Source: Mesorhizobium sp. (lineage in GTDB: Bacteria; Pseudomonadota; Alphaproteobacteria; Rhizobiales; Rhizobiaceae). From it: a DNA stretch of 64,000 nt. Location: positions 1 to 64,000 of the forward strand of contig SUGL01000020.1 in assembly GCA_004963905.1 (NCBI GenBank). Reading direction: 5' to 3'. This document shows, one piece after another, positions 23,952 through 33,741 of this stretch (within the stretch, counting starts at the first letter, position 1; each line of letters opens with the position of its first letter). A program made the translations under genes and the position numbers. Below the pieces are notes generated by a model that saw nothing but the letters and a program-made list of their open reading frames with translations, did not search any database and was not told the origin of the DNA.

Positions 23952-25880
23952 TCAGCTCATATGCGCGACGAGCGGGACCACGGTCTCCGGGAAGAAGTCG
24001 GGCGCGGTATGGCGCTTGCCGAACATCATGTCGTACTGGATCAGCCGGAAATCGTTGATCGCCGGATCGACCTTCTTCTGCCTCGCCCAGTCGGGCGTCG
24101 CTTCGCCGGAGGGCGACAGCAGAAGGTTGCGGTCGACGACCCGGTAGCGCTCGCGCAGCGCGCCGAGGAAGCCGGTGTAATAGGGGTGGGTGATCCCGGC
24201 CGTGGTGAGGATATGGTAAGGCAGGAAGGCCGGGCTCACCGCGCCCAGGTTTTCGACCGGACCGGAGCGGTTCGACCAAATGATCAGCGGCGTGTCGTGA
24301 TGGTCGAGCGCGGCCTCGGGCGTCGGCTCCTTGCGCGGCGCGACATTGTCCTTGAGGAAGCCTGTCTCGACATAGACGGGGCCGAGCGGCGGCAGATGGT
24401 CGCCGAAGAAGGCGATGATGGTCGGCCGCTCGCGCTTCTTCGCCCAGTCGATCAGGCGCTGCAGGCCGCGATCGGCATCGGCCGAGCCTTCGGCATAGGA
24501 GAGCAGCGATTCCCGCGCCCAGGTGCTGATCGGCGCGTCGACCGCATGGGTCGGATTGTAATAGCGGTACGGCTCATAGGGCCCGTGGTTCTGCAGGCTG
24601 ACCGCGAACAGGAACACCGGGTCCTCGCTGGCATCGGCCTCGCGGATGATCTCGTCGGTCATCGCCGCGTCGGAAGCCAGCGGTCCGCGTTTTTCCATCG
24701 GCGGCAGCGTCTCCTCCGAGCGGAAGTCGCTGAAGCCGAAATCAGCATAGACGGCGCCCCGATTCCAGAACCAGTTGGTGCCTGGATGGATGGCGCGCGC
24801 CCGGTAGCCCTCGCTTCGCAGGAAGGTCGCCAGCGACGGCGTCGGCGTGCGCACATATTGTTGGTAGGGGATCGAGCCCGCCGGCAGGAAGGCGTTGGAG
24901 AAGCCGGTCAGCGCCTCGAACTCGATATTGGCGGTCATGCCGCCGAATTCCGGCGAGAACATCGAGCCGGAGCGCAGCGCGCGCACCGTTGGGATCGGAT
25001 CGGGCTTGATGCGGACGCCGGGAAGCTCGGTCGGATCCCAGAAGGATTCGCTCATCACCACGATGATGTCGGGCTTCTCGTCCGGCACCGTGGCGGCGAC
25101 GCCGGGGCGCGCGATCGCGTCCATCGTCTTCTCGGAATAGCCGGGCGGCGCCGAGACATGCGCCATCGGAACATTCATCGCGAAGGCGAGCGCAAAACCG
25201 TTCGAGGCATAATTCTCCTTCTGGTCCCACATGATCGGGATGATCTGCAGCCTGTCGCGCGTCCACGAGAAGGTGGCGTAATCCATGATCGAGACGAAGA
25301 AGGCGAGCAGCGGCACGGCCAGCGTCAGCCGCGCCAGCCGTCCCTTTCGGCTAAGGATCGGCACGCGCCGGCGCCAATGCCGCCAGCCATAGACGAGCAG
25401 CGCCAGGCTGCCGATGATCGCCATGCCGAGCAGCGCGGCCGTCCAGGGGCGCTCGCGCACCAGGAGCGGCATCAGCGCCATGATCTGGCGGGCATAGAGG
25501 AAATCAGTCGGATAGAGCGGGTCGCCGAGATAATGCGATTTCTGGTGGCCGACGAAGGCCAGCGCCAGCGTCAGCGGAGCGACGATCATCAGGCTCTGAT
25601 GGCTGCGGCCGAGTACGGCATCGAGCCCTACCAGCACCAGCGCGAAGACGACGATGGTGGTCCATCCCGGCTTGAAGGGCTGCAGGAAGAAGCCTACCGT
25701 GCCGAAGAAGTCGCCGCGCACGATCCATTCGATGGCGAACACCAGGAGCGCGGAGGCAAGCAGCGTCGCGAGACCGTAGCGGACGATCGGCCATCTCCGC
25801 CCCGGCAGATAGCCGGTGGACGGATCGTCCTCCAAGAATTGCGGCACGCGCTGGGCCGCGCCTTTCCTGATCCTTGCCAC
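23952..25880 (-). CDS. LtaS-like phosphoglycerol transferase/sulfatase-fold membrane enzyme
   Basis: A 642-residue inner-membrane protein. Five or so N-terminal membrane helices (about 30-210) are followed by a periplasmic alkaline-phosphatase/sulfatase domain of the LTA synthase family: IIVVMSESFWDPTEL holds the metal and nucleophile region, FGGMTANIEFEALTG follows, and FLFAVSLQNHGPY and IAFFGDHLPP carry later metal ligands. In Gram-negatives such enzymes add phosphoglycerol to periplasmic glucans (OpgB, CgmB); that is the likeliest role, but not proven. Start: GTG at 25880, preceded by GGGGGAAG; a longer frame from 25937 adds a low-complexity extension. Divergent from fabD. Confidence 0.85.
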   Translation of the reverse strand: MARIRKGAAQRVPQFLEDDPSTGYLPGRRWPIVRYGLATLLASALLVFAIEWIVRGDFFGTVGFFLQPFKPGWTTIVVFALVLVGLDAVLGRSHQSLMIVAPLTLALAFVGHQKSHYLGDPLYPTDFLYARQIMALMPLLVRERPWTAALLGMAIIGSLALLVYGWRHWRRRVPILSRKGRLARLTLAVPLLAFFVSIMDYATFSWTRDRLQIIPIMWDQKENYASNGFALAFAMNVPMAHVSAPPGYSEKTMDAIARPGVAATVPDEKPDIIVVMSESFWDPTELPGVRIKPDPIPTVRALRSGSMFSPEFGGMTANIEFEALTGFSNAFLPAGSIPYQQYVRTPTPSLATFLRSEGYRARAIHPGTNWFWNRGAVYADFGFSDFRSEETLPPMEKRGPLASDAAMTDEIIREADASEDPVFLFAVSLQNHGPYEPYRYYNPTHAVDAPISTWARESLLSYAEGSADADRGLQRLIDWAKKRERPTIIAFFGDHLPPLGPVYVETGFLKDNVAPRKEPTPEAALDHHDTPLIIWSNRSGPVENLGAVSPAFLPYHILTTAGITHPYYTGFLGALRERYRVVDRNLLLSPSGEATPDWARQKKVDPAINDFRLIQYDMMFGKRHTAPDFFPETVVPLVAHMS

Positions 25881-26177
25881 GTCGCTTCCCCCGGCCCTTG
25901 CCGCGCTTCTTGCGTTCGCGCTTCGCGTCTTCCACACGCGTCACGCTTCTGTCATCGAAATGTCACGCAAAGCTAGCGCCTGTGGCGGAAATAAGAAGAG
26001 CCAGCAAACGATTCGTGAGCGGTTTTCATCAGGTGTGATCGCCAAAAAGCCTTTCGGAACAGGGACTCGGGCCGGGTTTTCGGGCTGAAATGGGCGCCGG
26101 GCGGGCAGCCTCGGACTTGACTTGGCCGTCCGCCTTGCGTCAGAGGCAGGGAAAAACCAGTCGCTGGAGACTTGAAA

Positions 26178-27131
26178 ATGGCCGTCGCATTCACCTTTCC
26201 GGGACAGGGCAGCCAGGCCGTCGGCATGGGCAAGGACCTCGCCGATGCCTTCCCCGAGGCGCGCCGGGTGTTCGAGGAAGTCGACGAAGCGCTTGGCGAA
26301 AACCTGTCGAAGCTGATCTGGGAAGGGCCTGAAGAAACGCTGACGCTGACGGCCAACGCCCAGCCGGCGCTGATGGCGGTGTCGCTTGCGGCGCTGAGGG
26401 CGCTGGAGTCGCGCGGCTTTTCGCTGAAGGACAGGGTGGCCTACGTCGCCGGCCATTCGCTCGGCGAATATTCCGCACTTGCCGCGGCAGGTTTCGTCTC
26501 GGTCGCCGATGCCGCGCGGCTGCTGCGCATCCGCGGCAACGCCATGCAGGCGGCGGTGCCGGCGGGCGAGGGCGCCATGGCCGCCATCATCGGGCTGGAA
26601 CAGGCCGATGTCGAAGCCGCCTGCGCCGAAGCGGCGCAAGGCTCCGCCAAAGGGGCGGTTTGCCAGGTGGCCAACGACAATGGCGGCGGCCAGCTGGTCA
26701 TCTCCGGCGCCAAGGCGGCCGTCGAGCTGGCGGCGAGGCTCTGCACCGAGAAAGGCGCCAAGCGGGCGCTGATGCTGCAGGTTTCCGCTCCTTTCCATTC
26801 GGCGTTGATGGCGCCGGCGGCCGAAATCATGCGCGAGGCGCTGGCCGGCGTGACGAAGAAAGCGCCGGTGGTTCCGGTCGTCTCCAACGTCTCCGTCACA
26901 CCCACCGGCGACCCGGACGAGATCGCCCGCCGCCTGGTCCAGCAGGTGACCGGGCGCGTGCGCTGGCGCGAGACGGTGGAATGGTTCGGCCAGAACGGTG
27001 TTGCGACGCTTTACGAAGTCGGCGCCGGCAAGGTGCTGTCGGGCCTGGCGCGCCGCATCAACCGCGACATCGCCACCGGCGCCATCGGCACGCCGGCGGA
27101 GGTCGAGACGGCGCTGGCGGCGTTGGGTTGA
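26178..27131 (+). CDS. fabD: Malonyl-CoA:ACP transacylase
   Basis: Loads malonate onto acyl carrier protein for fatty acid synthesis. The 317-residue protein starts with the family motif FPGQGSQ; the nucleophile is Ser94 in GHSLGE, with the later His in FHSALM. Start: ATG at 26178, with GGAGA about eight bases upstream; the TTG two codons earlier is less likely. It opens the fab cluster, but 178 bases with a repeat end separate it from fabG. Confidence 0.97.
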   Translation: MAVAFTFPGQGSQAVGMGKDLADAFPEARRVFEEVDEALGENLSKLIWEGPEETLTLTANAQPALMAVSLAALRALESRGFSLKDRVAYVAGHSLGEYSALAAAGFVSVADAARLLRIRGNAMQAAVPAGEGAMAAIIGLEQADVEAACAEAAQGSAKGAVCQVANDNGGGQLVISGAKAAVELAARLCTEKGAKRALMLQVSAPFHSALMAPAAEIMREALAGVTKKAPVVPVVSNVSVTPTGDPDEIARRLVQQVTGRVRWRETVEWFGQNGVATLYEVGAGKVLSGLARRINRDIATGAIGTPAEVETALAALG

Positions 27132-27143
27132 ATCGCTGCGCTT

Positions 27144-27200
27144 TCGTCATCCTCGGGTCTACGCGTCCGCTTCGCTTCCGCTCCGCCCGTGGATGACGAC
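27144..27200. repeat. Family C repeat, single end
   Basis: One end of a family C element: TCGTCATCCTCGGGTC at the left and CCCGTGGATGACGA at the right, forming a short hairpin-like unit of about 57 bases just after the fabD stop. The long centre seen in the other copies is missing. Confidence 0.7.
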
Positions 27201-27309
27201 AGGAAGGAGGCCTTCGCTAATCTCCTATGCTTGTCTAGCGTGACTTGGACGATATGACGTATACGGAACGCGATTGCTTGCAGGCGTCCGGAAGAGAGAG
27301 GTTGAAGAA

Positions 27310-28047
27310 ATGTTCGAACTGACCGGCCGCAAGGCGCTCGTCACCGGCGCATCGGGAGGCATCGGCGAGGCGATTGCCAGGGTGCTGCACAGCCAGGGCG
27401 CCATCGTCGGCCTGCACGGCACCCGTGTGGAGAAGCTGGAAGCCTTGGCGAGCGAACTCGGCGAGCGCGTAAAACTCTTTCCGGCGGACCTGACGAACCG
27501 CGACGCGGTCAAGGCGCTCGGACAGAAGGCGGAAGCCGACCTCGAAGGCGTCGACATTCTGGTCAACAACGCCGGCATCACCAAGGACGGCCTGTTCGTG
27601 CGCATGTCGGACGCCGACTGGGATTCCGTGCTCGAGGTGAACCTCACCGCCGTGTTCCGGCTCACCCGCGAGCTCACCCACCCGATGATGCGCCGCCGCC
27701 ATGGCCGCATCGTCAACATCACCTCCGTGGTCGGCGTCACCGGCAATCCGGGGCAGACCAATTACTGTGCCTCCAAGGCCGGCATGATCGGCTTTTCCAA
27801 GTCGCTGGCGCAGGAGATCGCCACCCGCAACATCACCGTCAACTGCGTCGCCCCGGGCTTCATCGAATCGGCCATGACCGACAAGCTCAACGACAAGCAG
27901 AAAGAGACGATCATGGCGGCGATTCCGACGAGGCGCATGGGCACCAGCGCCGAGGTCGCCTCGGCCGTCGCCTACCTCGCTTCCAATGAGGCGGCTTACG
28001 TTACCGGCCAGACCATCCATGTGAATGGCGGCATGGCGATGATCTGA
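27310..28047 (+). CDS. fabG: 3-oxoacyl-ACP reductase
   Basis: Reduces 3-oxoacyl-ACP to 3-hydroxyacyl-ACP with NADPH. A 245-residue SDR with TGASGGIG at the cofactor site, NNAGIT, and the catalytic Ser, Tyr and Lys in ITSVVGVTG and NYCASK. Start: ATG at 27310 (MFELTGRKAL), preceded by a GAGAGAGG run, rather than ATG 27274. It lies between fabD and acpP, as in most proteobacteria. Confidence 0.97.
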   Translation: MFELTGRKALVTGASGGIGEAIARVLHSQGAIVGLHGTRVEKLEALASELGERVKLFPADLTNRDAVKALGQKAEADLEGVDILVNNAGITKDGLFVRMSDADWDSVLEVNLTAVFRLTRELTHPMMRRRHGRIVNITSVVGVTGNPGQTNYCASKAGMIGFSKSLAQEIATRNITVNCVAPGFIESAMTDKLNDKQKETIMAAIPTRRMGTSAEVASAVAYLASNEAAYVTGQTIHVNGGMAMI

Positions 28048-28248
28048 CCGATCTAGGTCGGGCACGCCTGTGAAAACAGCCATTTCGGCTTGGACGCCCG
28101 CCCTTTTTCGTGTAATGCGGCCGGCAACCCGGCGGTTCGGGCAAAAACCGGTCCTGTGGCGTTGCGTTTCCCGCAGGACCATCTTTCAGCTTGATTAGCG
28201 GCATTCCGCCCGCTAACGAAGACACGACAACATAAGACGAGGCCCCAA

Positions 28249-28485
28249 ATGAGTGACACCGCAGAGCGCGTCAAGAAGATCGTCATCGAGCATCTCGGCG
28301 TCGATGCCGACAAAGTGACGGAGCAGGCGAGCTTCATCGACGATCTGGGCGCGGACAGCCTCGATACGGTCGAACTCGTCATGGCGTTCGAAGAAGAGTT
28401 CGGCGTCGAGATTCCCGACGACGCGGCCGAGACCATCCTCACCGTCGGCGACGCCGTGAAGTATATCGACAAGGCCTCGGCCTGA
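28249..28485 (+). CDS. acpP: Acyl carrier protein
   Basis: A 78-residue acidic four-helix protein. Ser37 in ADSLD is the 4'-phosphopantetheine site. It carries the growing chain in fatty acid synthesis. The start ATG follows a GACGAGGC purine stretch. A 201-base gap after fabG suggests that acpP also has its own promoter, as expected for a highly expressed gene; a weak TTGATT lies at 28191-28196. Confidence 0.98.
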   Translation: MSDTAERVKKIVIEHLGVDADKVTEQASFIDDLGADSLDTVELVMAFEEEFGVEIPDDAAETILTVGDAVKYIDKASA

Positions 28486-28519
28486 GGCCTTCCGCGGGAA
28501 TCACCGGGGAGGACCTGCG

Positions 28520-29782
28520 ATGAGGAGAGTCGTCGTCACGGGCCTTGGCCTGCTTTCACCGTTCGGCATGGGCTTCGAGCATAGCTGGAAGGAATTGCTT
28601 TCCGGCCGCAGCGCCGCCCGCCGCGTCACCGAATTCGAGGTGGACGATCTTGCCTGCAAGATCGCCCACATTGTTCCGCGCGGTGACGGCTCCAACGGCA
28701 CCTTCAATCCCGAGGCCGTGCTCGAGCCGAAGGAACTGCGCAAGGTTGGCGATTTCATCCTCTACGGCATCGCGGCCGCCGACGAGGCGCTGGCCGATTC
28801 CGGCTGGAAGCCCGAGACGCATGAGGATCAGTGCGCCACCGGCGTGCTGATCGGTTCCGGCATCGGCGGCATCGACGGCATCGCCGAGAACGCGATGATC
28901 CTGAAGGAGCGCGGCCCGCGCCGTATCAGCCCCTTCTTCATTCCTGGACAGATCATCAACCTGGTCTCCGGCCAGGTTTCCATCCGGCACGGACTGAAAG
29001 GCCCGAACCATGCGGTGGTCACCGCTTGCTCGACCGGCGCGCACGCCATCGGCGATGCCGCCCGGCTGATCATTTGGGGCGATGCCGACGTCATGGTGGC
29101 CGGTGGCGCCGAGGCGCCGGTTACCAGGCTCTCCATGGCGGGGTTCGCCGCGTGTCGTGCGCTCTCCACCGAACGCAACGACACGCCTGAGACCGCTTCG
29201 CGTCCCTACGACCGCGACCGCGACGGCTTCGTCATGGGCGAGGGCGCCGGCGTCGTCGTCCTGGAAGAGCTGGAGCACGCCAAGGCGCGCGGCGCCAGGA
29301 TCTATGCCGAGGTCACCGGCTACGGACTGACCGGCGACGCCTACCACATCACCGCTCCGGCCGAGGATGGCGACGGCGCGTTCCGCTGCATGGTGGCGGC
29401 GCTGAACCGGGCGAAGCTCTCGGCCGCCGACGTCGACTACATCAACGCGCACGGCACCTCGACCATGGCCGACACGATCGAGCTTGGCGCCGTCGAGCGG
29501 CTGGTCGGCAATGCGGCTTCCAAGATTTCGATGTCGTCGACCAAGTCGTCGATCGGCCATCTTTTGGGCGCCGCGGGTGCCGCGGAAGCGATCTTCTCGA
29601 TCCTCGCCATCCGCGACAACATTGCCCCCGCCACCATCAATCTCGACAATCCGGAACGCGAGACGGCGATCGATCTCGTGCCGAACAAGCCGCGCCAGCG
29701 CCAGATCGATGTGGCGTTGTCGAACTCCTTCGGCTTCGGCGGCACCAACGCCTCGCTCGTCTTCCAACGTTACGATGGCTGA
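28520..29782 (+). CDS. fabF: 3-oxoacyl-ACP synthase II
   Basis: Elongates acyl-ACP by condensation with malonyl-ACP. The 420-residue ketosynthase has the catalytic Cys170 in VVTACSTGAH and the two histidines in INAHGTST and SSIGHLLGA. Start: ATG at 28520, with GGGGAGGA upstream. It lies 34 bases after acpP. Confidence 0.97.
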   Translation: MRRVVVTGLGLLSPFGMGFEHSWKELLSGRSAARRVTEFEVDDLACKIAHIVPRGDGSNGTFNPEAVLEPKELRKVGDFILYGIAAADEALADSGWKPETHEDQCATGVLIGSGIGGIDGIAENAMILKERGPRRISPFFIPGQIINLVSGQVSIRHGLKGPNHAVVTACSTGAHAIGDAARLIIWGDADVMVAGGAEAPVTRLSMAGFAACRALSTERNDTPETASRPYDRDRDGFVMGEGAGVVVLEELEHAKARGARIYAEVTGYGLTGDAYHITAPAEDGDGAFRCMVAALNRAKLSAADVDYINAHGTSTMADTIELGAVERLVGNAASKISMSSTKSSIGHLLGAAGAAEAIFSILAIRDNIAPATINLDNPERETAIDLVPNKPRQRQIDVALSNSFGFGGTNASLVFQRYDG

Positions 29783-29794
29783 ACATTCAGCCAG

Positions 29795-29860
29795 GGCAAT
29801 TCCAGGAACAGTGCGAAGCGGTTATCCGTCCTGGAATGCTGAGAAGCAGATAGCTAGCCG
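29795..29860. repeat. Intergenic repeat family D, copy 2
   Basis: Contains GGCAATTCCAGGAACAGTG, GAAGCGGTTATCCGTCC and GGAATGCTGAGAAGCAGATAGC, a diverged copy of the family D element. It lies between fabF and mltG. Confidence 0.65.
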
Positions 29861-29948
29861 GCAGGTCCGCCACCTGCCGTCATTTTTGCCAAATTTGTCC
29901 CTACGCTTCGGCTAGGGGATTCGTTGCAAGATCAGACGGTAGGGCGCC

Positions 29949-31175
29949 ATGAATACAAATCCGGGCGGCGGCGGGGAATTCGGACAGCGTCAGACGCAGG
30001 GCCCGATCGTGCCCAAGACAGCCGCCGAGGCGCTGCGCCCCGAGGCCGGCACGCCGCCGCCGTCGAAACGCTCGCGCGCGTCGCGCAGCCAGGTCGTCGT
30101 GTTCCTGAATTTCTTCCTCTCGGTAGTCATCCTGGTCGTTCTCGCCGCCGGCGCGGCGCTCTATTTCGGCATGCAGGCTTTCGTCGAGCCAGGTCCGTCG
30201 GCCAATGGCGATACCTTCATGGTCAAGCCGAACACCGGCGTGCAGGAGATCGCCGACCAGCTGGAGCGTCGCGGCCTGGTCAGCGATGCGCGCATCTTCA
30301 GGCTGGGCGTGCGCGCCACCGGCAATGATTCCGCGCTGAAGGCCGGCGAATACGCCATCAAGCCGCGCGCCTCGATGCGCGAGATCATGGAACTGTTCAA
30401 GAGCGGCAAGTCGGTGATGTATTCGCTGACCATTCCCGAGGGGCTGACAGTCGAGCAGGCGCTGCAGCGCGTGGCCGACCAGGAGGCGCTGACCGGCGAC
30501 ATGCCGACGACCTTGCCGCCAGAGGGCAGCATCGCCACCGACACGCTGCGTTTCACCCGCGGCGCCACCCGCCAGCAGATGATCGACAAACTGGTCGCCG
30601 ATCAGAAGAAGCTGGTCGAGGACGTCTGGGAGCACCGCGCGCCCGACCTGCCGATCGCCGACATGGGAGACTTCGTCATCCTGGCCTCGATCGTCGAGAA
30701 GGAGACGGGCAGGAGCGACGAGCGCTCGCGCGTTGCCGCCGTCTTCCTCAACCGACTGGCCAAGGGCATGCGGCTGCAGTCCGACCCGACCATCATCTAC
30801 GGCCTGTTCGGCGGCAAGGGCAAACCGGCCGACCGGCCGATCTATCAGTCCGACATCGACAAGCAGACGCCCTACAACACCTATCTGATTAAGGGCCTGC
30901 CGCCGACGCCGATCGCCAATCCGGGCCGCGCGGCGCTCGAGGCGGTGGCCAATCCGTCGAAGACGGACGACCTCTATTTCGTCGCCGACGGCAATGGCGG
31001 CCATGTTTTTGCCGCCACGCTGGAAGAGCACAACCAGAACGTCGCCCGCTACCGGGCGCTGCAGAAGAAGCAGGACGACGCTGCCGCCAAGGCCTCCGGC
31101 CAGACGACGGCGCCGGCCGCTCCCGACGACAATGCCGGCACCGATTCCGGCGAGAACGGCGACGCCGCCCAGTAG
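29949..31175 (+). CDS. mltG: Endolytic murein transglycosylase MltG
   Basis: Cleaves nascent peptidoglycan glycan strands near the inner membrane and so sets glycan length. The 408-residue protein has a cytoplasmic N terminus of about 48 residues, one membrane helix (about 49-72), a LysM-like region and the YceG domain. The catalytic Glu lies in ILASIVEKETG; the conserved MRLQSDPTIIYG and PTPIANPG segments follow. The C-terminal 40 residues are Ala/Asp-rich and probably disordered. The fabF-mltG-yicC-gmk order is conserved in alphaproteobacteria. Confidence 0.96.
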   Translation: MNTNPGGGGEFGQRQTQGPIVPKTAAEALRPEAGTPPPSKRSRASRSQVVVFLNFFLSVVILVVLAAGAALYFGMQAFVEPGPSANGDTFMVKPNTGVQEIADQLERRGLVSDARIFRLGVRATGNDSALKAGEYAIKPRASMREIMELFKSGKSVMYSLTIPEGLTVEQALQRVADQEALTGDMPTTLPPEGSIATDTLRFTRGATRQQMIDKLVADQKKLVEDVWEHRAPDLPIADMGDFVILASIVEKETGRSDERSRVAAVFLNRLAKGMRLQSDPTIIYGLFGGKGKPADRPIYQSDIDKQTPYNTYLIKGLPPTPIANPGRAALEAVANPSKTDDLYFVADGNGGHVFAATLEEHNQNVARYRALQKKQDDAAAKASGQTTAPAAPDDNAGTDSGENGDAAQ

Positions 31176-31330
31176 GCTGCCTGCCGCGCATCCGTCCCGT
31201 CTCCTTTGACGCCAGGCCGTATTCATGTTTTGAGGAAGAACATCCGGCGCCGGCCGAAGGTCAGGCGTCTTGCAAGGGTGCGCATGTTCGGGCAATCGCT
31301 GCCGGATATGCGACAGGGGGTGATACGCGT

Positions 31331-32221
31331 ATGAACGTGCAGAGCATGACCGGTTTCGCGCGGGCCGTTGCTGAACGCGACGGCACGTCGATTGCCTGGG
31401 AGGTGAAATCGGTCAACGGCAAGAGCGTCGAGGTCAGGCTAAGACTGCCGCAAGGCTTCGACCGGCTGGAATCCGCTGTACGGCAGACCGTGCAGAAGCG
31501 CTTCGCTCGCGGCAATTTCCAGGCGACGCTGACCGTCGGCCGTGCCGTCGCGCAGCAGGCGCAGCCGGTGGTCAACGAGGCTTTCCTGAAGGATCTGGCG
31601 GGGCTGGCCAAGCGCCTGCAGGAGCAGTTCGGCACCCAGCCCGCGACCGCCGACGGGCTGCTTGCGCTGCGCGGCGTGCTCGACATCCCGGAAGCCGTCG
31701 AGACGGAGGAGGAGCGTGCCGCCCTCGACGCGGCGATCTTGTCCGCGCTGGAGACGGCGCTCGCCGGCCTGGTGCACGCAAGGCAGAGCGAGGGGGCCGC
31801 GCTGCGCACACTGCTGTCGGGCCACATCGACACCATCGAGGCGCTGACGCTGAAGGCCGAGGCCGACCCGTCGCGCGAGCCGGCGGCGATTCGCGAGCGT
31901 ATCGCCGAGCAGGTGCGTCTGCTGATGGATGCGTCGGCCAATCTCGACGCGGTCCGGCTGCATCAGGAGGCGGCCTTTCTCGCCACCAAGGCCGACATCC
32001 GCGAGGAGATCGACCGGCTGAAGACGCATGTCGCTTCCGCGCGTGTGCTGCTCGGCAGCGGCGGCGCCGTCGGCCGCAAGCTCGACTTTCTGGCGCAGGA
32101 ATTCAATCGCGAATCGAATACCTTGTGCTCCAAGTCGAACGCTGCCGCGGTGACCGCGATCGGGCTGGAGCTCAAGGCGGTGGTCGACCAGTTTCGCGAA
32201 CAGGTCCAGAATCTGGAGTGA
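31331..32221 (+). CDS. YicC/YloC family endoribonuclease
   Basis: A 296-residue protein with the family start QSMTGFARA and the conserved C-terminal [13 protein letters not shown] and [10 protein letters not shown] regions. YicC-type proteins are known as endoribonucleases acting on small RNAs, and YloC from Bacillus supports this. The gene is adjacent to gmk, as in many bacteria; its stop lies five bases before the gmk start. Confidence 0.94.
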   Translation: MNVQSMTGFARAVAERDGTSIAWEVKSVNGKSVEVRLRLPQGFDRLESAVRQTVQKRFARGNFQATLTVGRAVAQQAQPVVNEAFLKDLAGLAKRLQEQFGTQPATADGLLALRGVLDIPEAVETEEERAALDAAILSALETALAGLVHARQSEGAALRTLLSGHIDTIEALTLKAEADPSREPAAIRERIAEQVRLLMDASANLDAVRLHQEAAFLATKADIREEIDRLKTHVASARVLLGSGGAVGRKLDFLAQEFNRESNTLCSKSNAAAVTAIGLELKAVVDQFREQVQNLE

Positions 32222-32226
32222 CGGAG

Positions 32227-32901
32227 ATGGTTGCCAAGGAACCGGCGGCTGCCAGGGATGCAGGATCCCGCATCCGCCGCCGCGGGCTGATGCTGGTGCT
32301 GTCGTCGCCGTCGGGCGCCGGCAAGTCGACGATCGCGCGCAATCTTCTGGAAAGCGATTCGAGCCTGGAGCTGTCGGTTTCCGTCACCACCAGGCCGCGC
32401 CGCGGCTCGGAGATCGAGGGCGTCCATTACCATTTCCGCACGATGCGCGAGTTCGAGCGGCTGCGCGATTCCGATGCGCTGCTGGAATGGGCCGAGGTGC
32501 ACGGCAATTTCTACGCGACGCCGCGCGAGCCGGCGGAGATGGCGCTGGCCGAAGGCCGCGACATGCTGTTCGACATCGACTGGCAGGGCGCCCAGCAGCT
32601 CAAGGAGAAGATGCGCGCCGACATCGTCTCGATCTTCATCCTGCCGCCCTCGATGAAGGAATTGAAGGCGCGCCTGAAGCGCCGTGCCGAGGATCAGGAA
32701 TCCGTCATCGAGACCAGGCTGAAGAATGCCCGCGTCGAGATCGAGCACTGGAAGGAATACGACTTCGTCATCGTCAACGACGATCTCGACCGCGCCTTCG
32801 CCGAAGTCCGCGCCATCGTCACGGCGGAGCGGCTTCGGCGCGACCGCCGGCCGGGCCTGTTCGACTTCATTTCCGGGTTGCTGGACGAGAAGACGGGGTA
32901 G
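32227..32901 (+). CDS. gmk: Guanylate kinase
   Basis: Phosphorylates GMP to GDP. The 224-residue protein has the P-loop [10 protein letters not shown] (26-35), the GMP-binding [13 protein letters not shown] segment and [11 protein letters not shown]. Start: ATG at 32227 with GGAG upstream, five bases after the yicC stop. A basic N-terminal extension of about 20 residues precedes the P-loop domain. The Fic toxin gene converges on it and ends nine bases after it. Confidence 0.97.
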   Translation: MVAKEPAAARDAGSRIRRRGLMLVLSSPSGAGKSTIARNLLESDSSLELSVSVTTRPRRGSEIEGVHYHFRTMREFERLRDSDALLEWAEVHGNFYATPREPAEMALAEGRDMLFDIDWQGAQQLKEKMRADIVSIFILPPSMKELKARLKRRAEDQESVIETRLKNARVEIEHWKEYDFVIVNDDLDRAFAEVRAIVTAERLRRDRRPGLFDFISGLLDEKTG

Positions 32902-32909
32902 ATCGTCTC

Positions 32910-33488
32910 TCAACGACTGGCGATATCCGTGATGAGACGCGCCAGCGGCCCCTCATCACCCGCAAAGCTCTCGATCATCGCGTCCAGAACACGCTCGCGC
33001 TCGAGGACATCCGCATTGAACGAGAATCCCGCGTTCTCCATCAACATCGCGAGGAAAGTAAGCTGGGAGCGGCCGTTGCCTTCTCGGAAAGGATGCACGG
33101 CATTGATTTCGGCCAAAACATGCGCCGCTTGAACTGCGAAGTCTTCGATACCGAGCCCACGGAGACGGTCAGCGTCCGCCAGCTCTTCGAAGATCCTGCG
33201 CATCTCCTGGTCGATGTACTCGGGATAGCAGAACCAGTTGCCACCTTTGCCAATGCGAATGGTGCGAACCTCGCCAGCCCATTCGTAGACGTCCTGGAAC
33301 AGGTGACGATGGACGGCTTTGTAGTGCTCGTAGTCCAGGCTACCGACTGGCATCTCCTCATCGGCTCTAGTCAGAAAGAGCGCCAACTCGAATTCATCGA
33401 GTTGGGCCTGATCCTCGATATTCAGCTTATTGCGAAGAACAGTCGTGCCTGGATAGCAAAGCGGATCTTCTTCAGCGGCGTACACCAC
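32910..33488 (-). CDS. Fic family toxin (AMPylase)
   Basis: A 192-residue Fic-domain protein, likely to transfer AMP to a target protein. The complete active-site motif HPFREGNGRSQ is at residues 132-142, with His132 as base; the flap segment around KGGNWFCYPEYI lies before it. This compact form with a separate small antitoxin is FicT/VbhT-like; known targets in that class include DNA gyrase and topoisomerase IV, but this target is unknown. The antitoxin gene lies upstream with an 8-base gap. Base composition looks less GC-rich than the gmk and rsmA neighbours, and the pair breaks up the usual gmk-rsmA neighbourhood. Confidence 0.92.
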   Translation of the reverse strand: MVYAAEEDPLCYPGTTVLRNKLNIEDQAQLDEFELALFLTRADEEMPVGSLDYEHYKAVHRHLFQDVYEWAGEVRTIRIGKGGNWFCYPEYIDQEMRRIFEELADADRLRGLGIEDFAVQAAHVLAEINAVHPFREGNGRSQLTFLAMLMENAGFSFNADVLERERVLDAMIESFAGDEGPLARLITDIASR

Positions 33489-33496
33489 CTATGATC

Positions 33497-33694
33497 CTAT
33501 TTCTTTCGGGATGCCTGTTCCTTGATCAGCGTCCTGCGTTCATCGCCGCTCAGACCGCGTGCACGGCTTTCTCTCAGAATGGTGGCCATTCGATGTGACA
33601 ACCTCAGGCCCTCAACGGCACTGATTTTTTCGCCCCTATTGCTGGTCAGGATAAACCGACCATTTTGGGCCGAGCGGACAGGGTTCTTTTTCAT
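33497..33694 (-). CDS. Antitoxin of the Fic pair (VbhA/FicA-like)
   Basis: A 65-residue basic protein just upstream of the Fic gene. The helix ISAVEGLRLSHRM carries the EG of the class I Fic inhibitory motif (consensus S/TxxxEG/N), but here Ser is three rather than four residues before Glu, so the register needs checking. The C-terminal helix (GLSGDERRTLIKEQ) resembles other VbhA-type antitoxins. The inhibitory Glu is expected to block the ATP gamma-phosphate position in the toxin. No ribosome binding site precedes the ATG; the promoter at 33703-33730 suggests a nearly leaderless mRNA. Confidence 0.82.
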   Translation of the reverse strand: MKKNPVRSAQNGRFILTSNRGEKISAVEGLRLSHRMATILRESRARGLSGDERRTLIKEQASRKK

Positions 33695-33702
33695 GCAATC
33701 AC

Positions 33703-33730
33703 ATTATCATGCCCAATGATTTCCGGGCAA
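33703..33730 (-). promoter_or_regulatory. Predicted promoter of the Fic toxin-antitoxin operon
   Basis: On the minus strand, TTGCCC (33730-33725) is 16 bases from GATAAT (33708-33703). The expected transcription start is only two or three bases before the antitoxin ATG at 33694, so the message would have almost no leader. This agrees with the lack of a ribosome binding site. Confidence 0.5.
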
Positions 33731-33741
33731 TCGTGGGTGCG

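Noticed and set aside
23940..25976. 678-codon open frame opposite the LtaS-like gene
   Set aside because: Arg/His-rich shadow of the sulfatase-domain gene; no recognisable motif.
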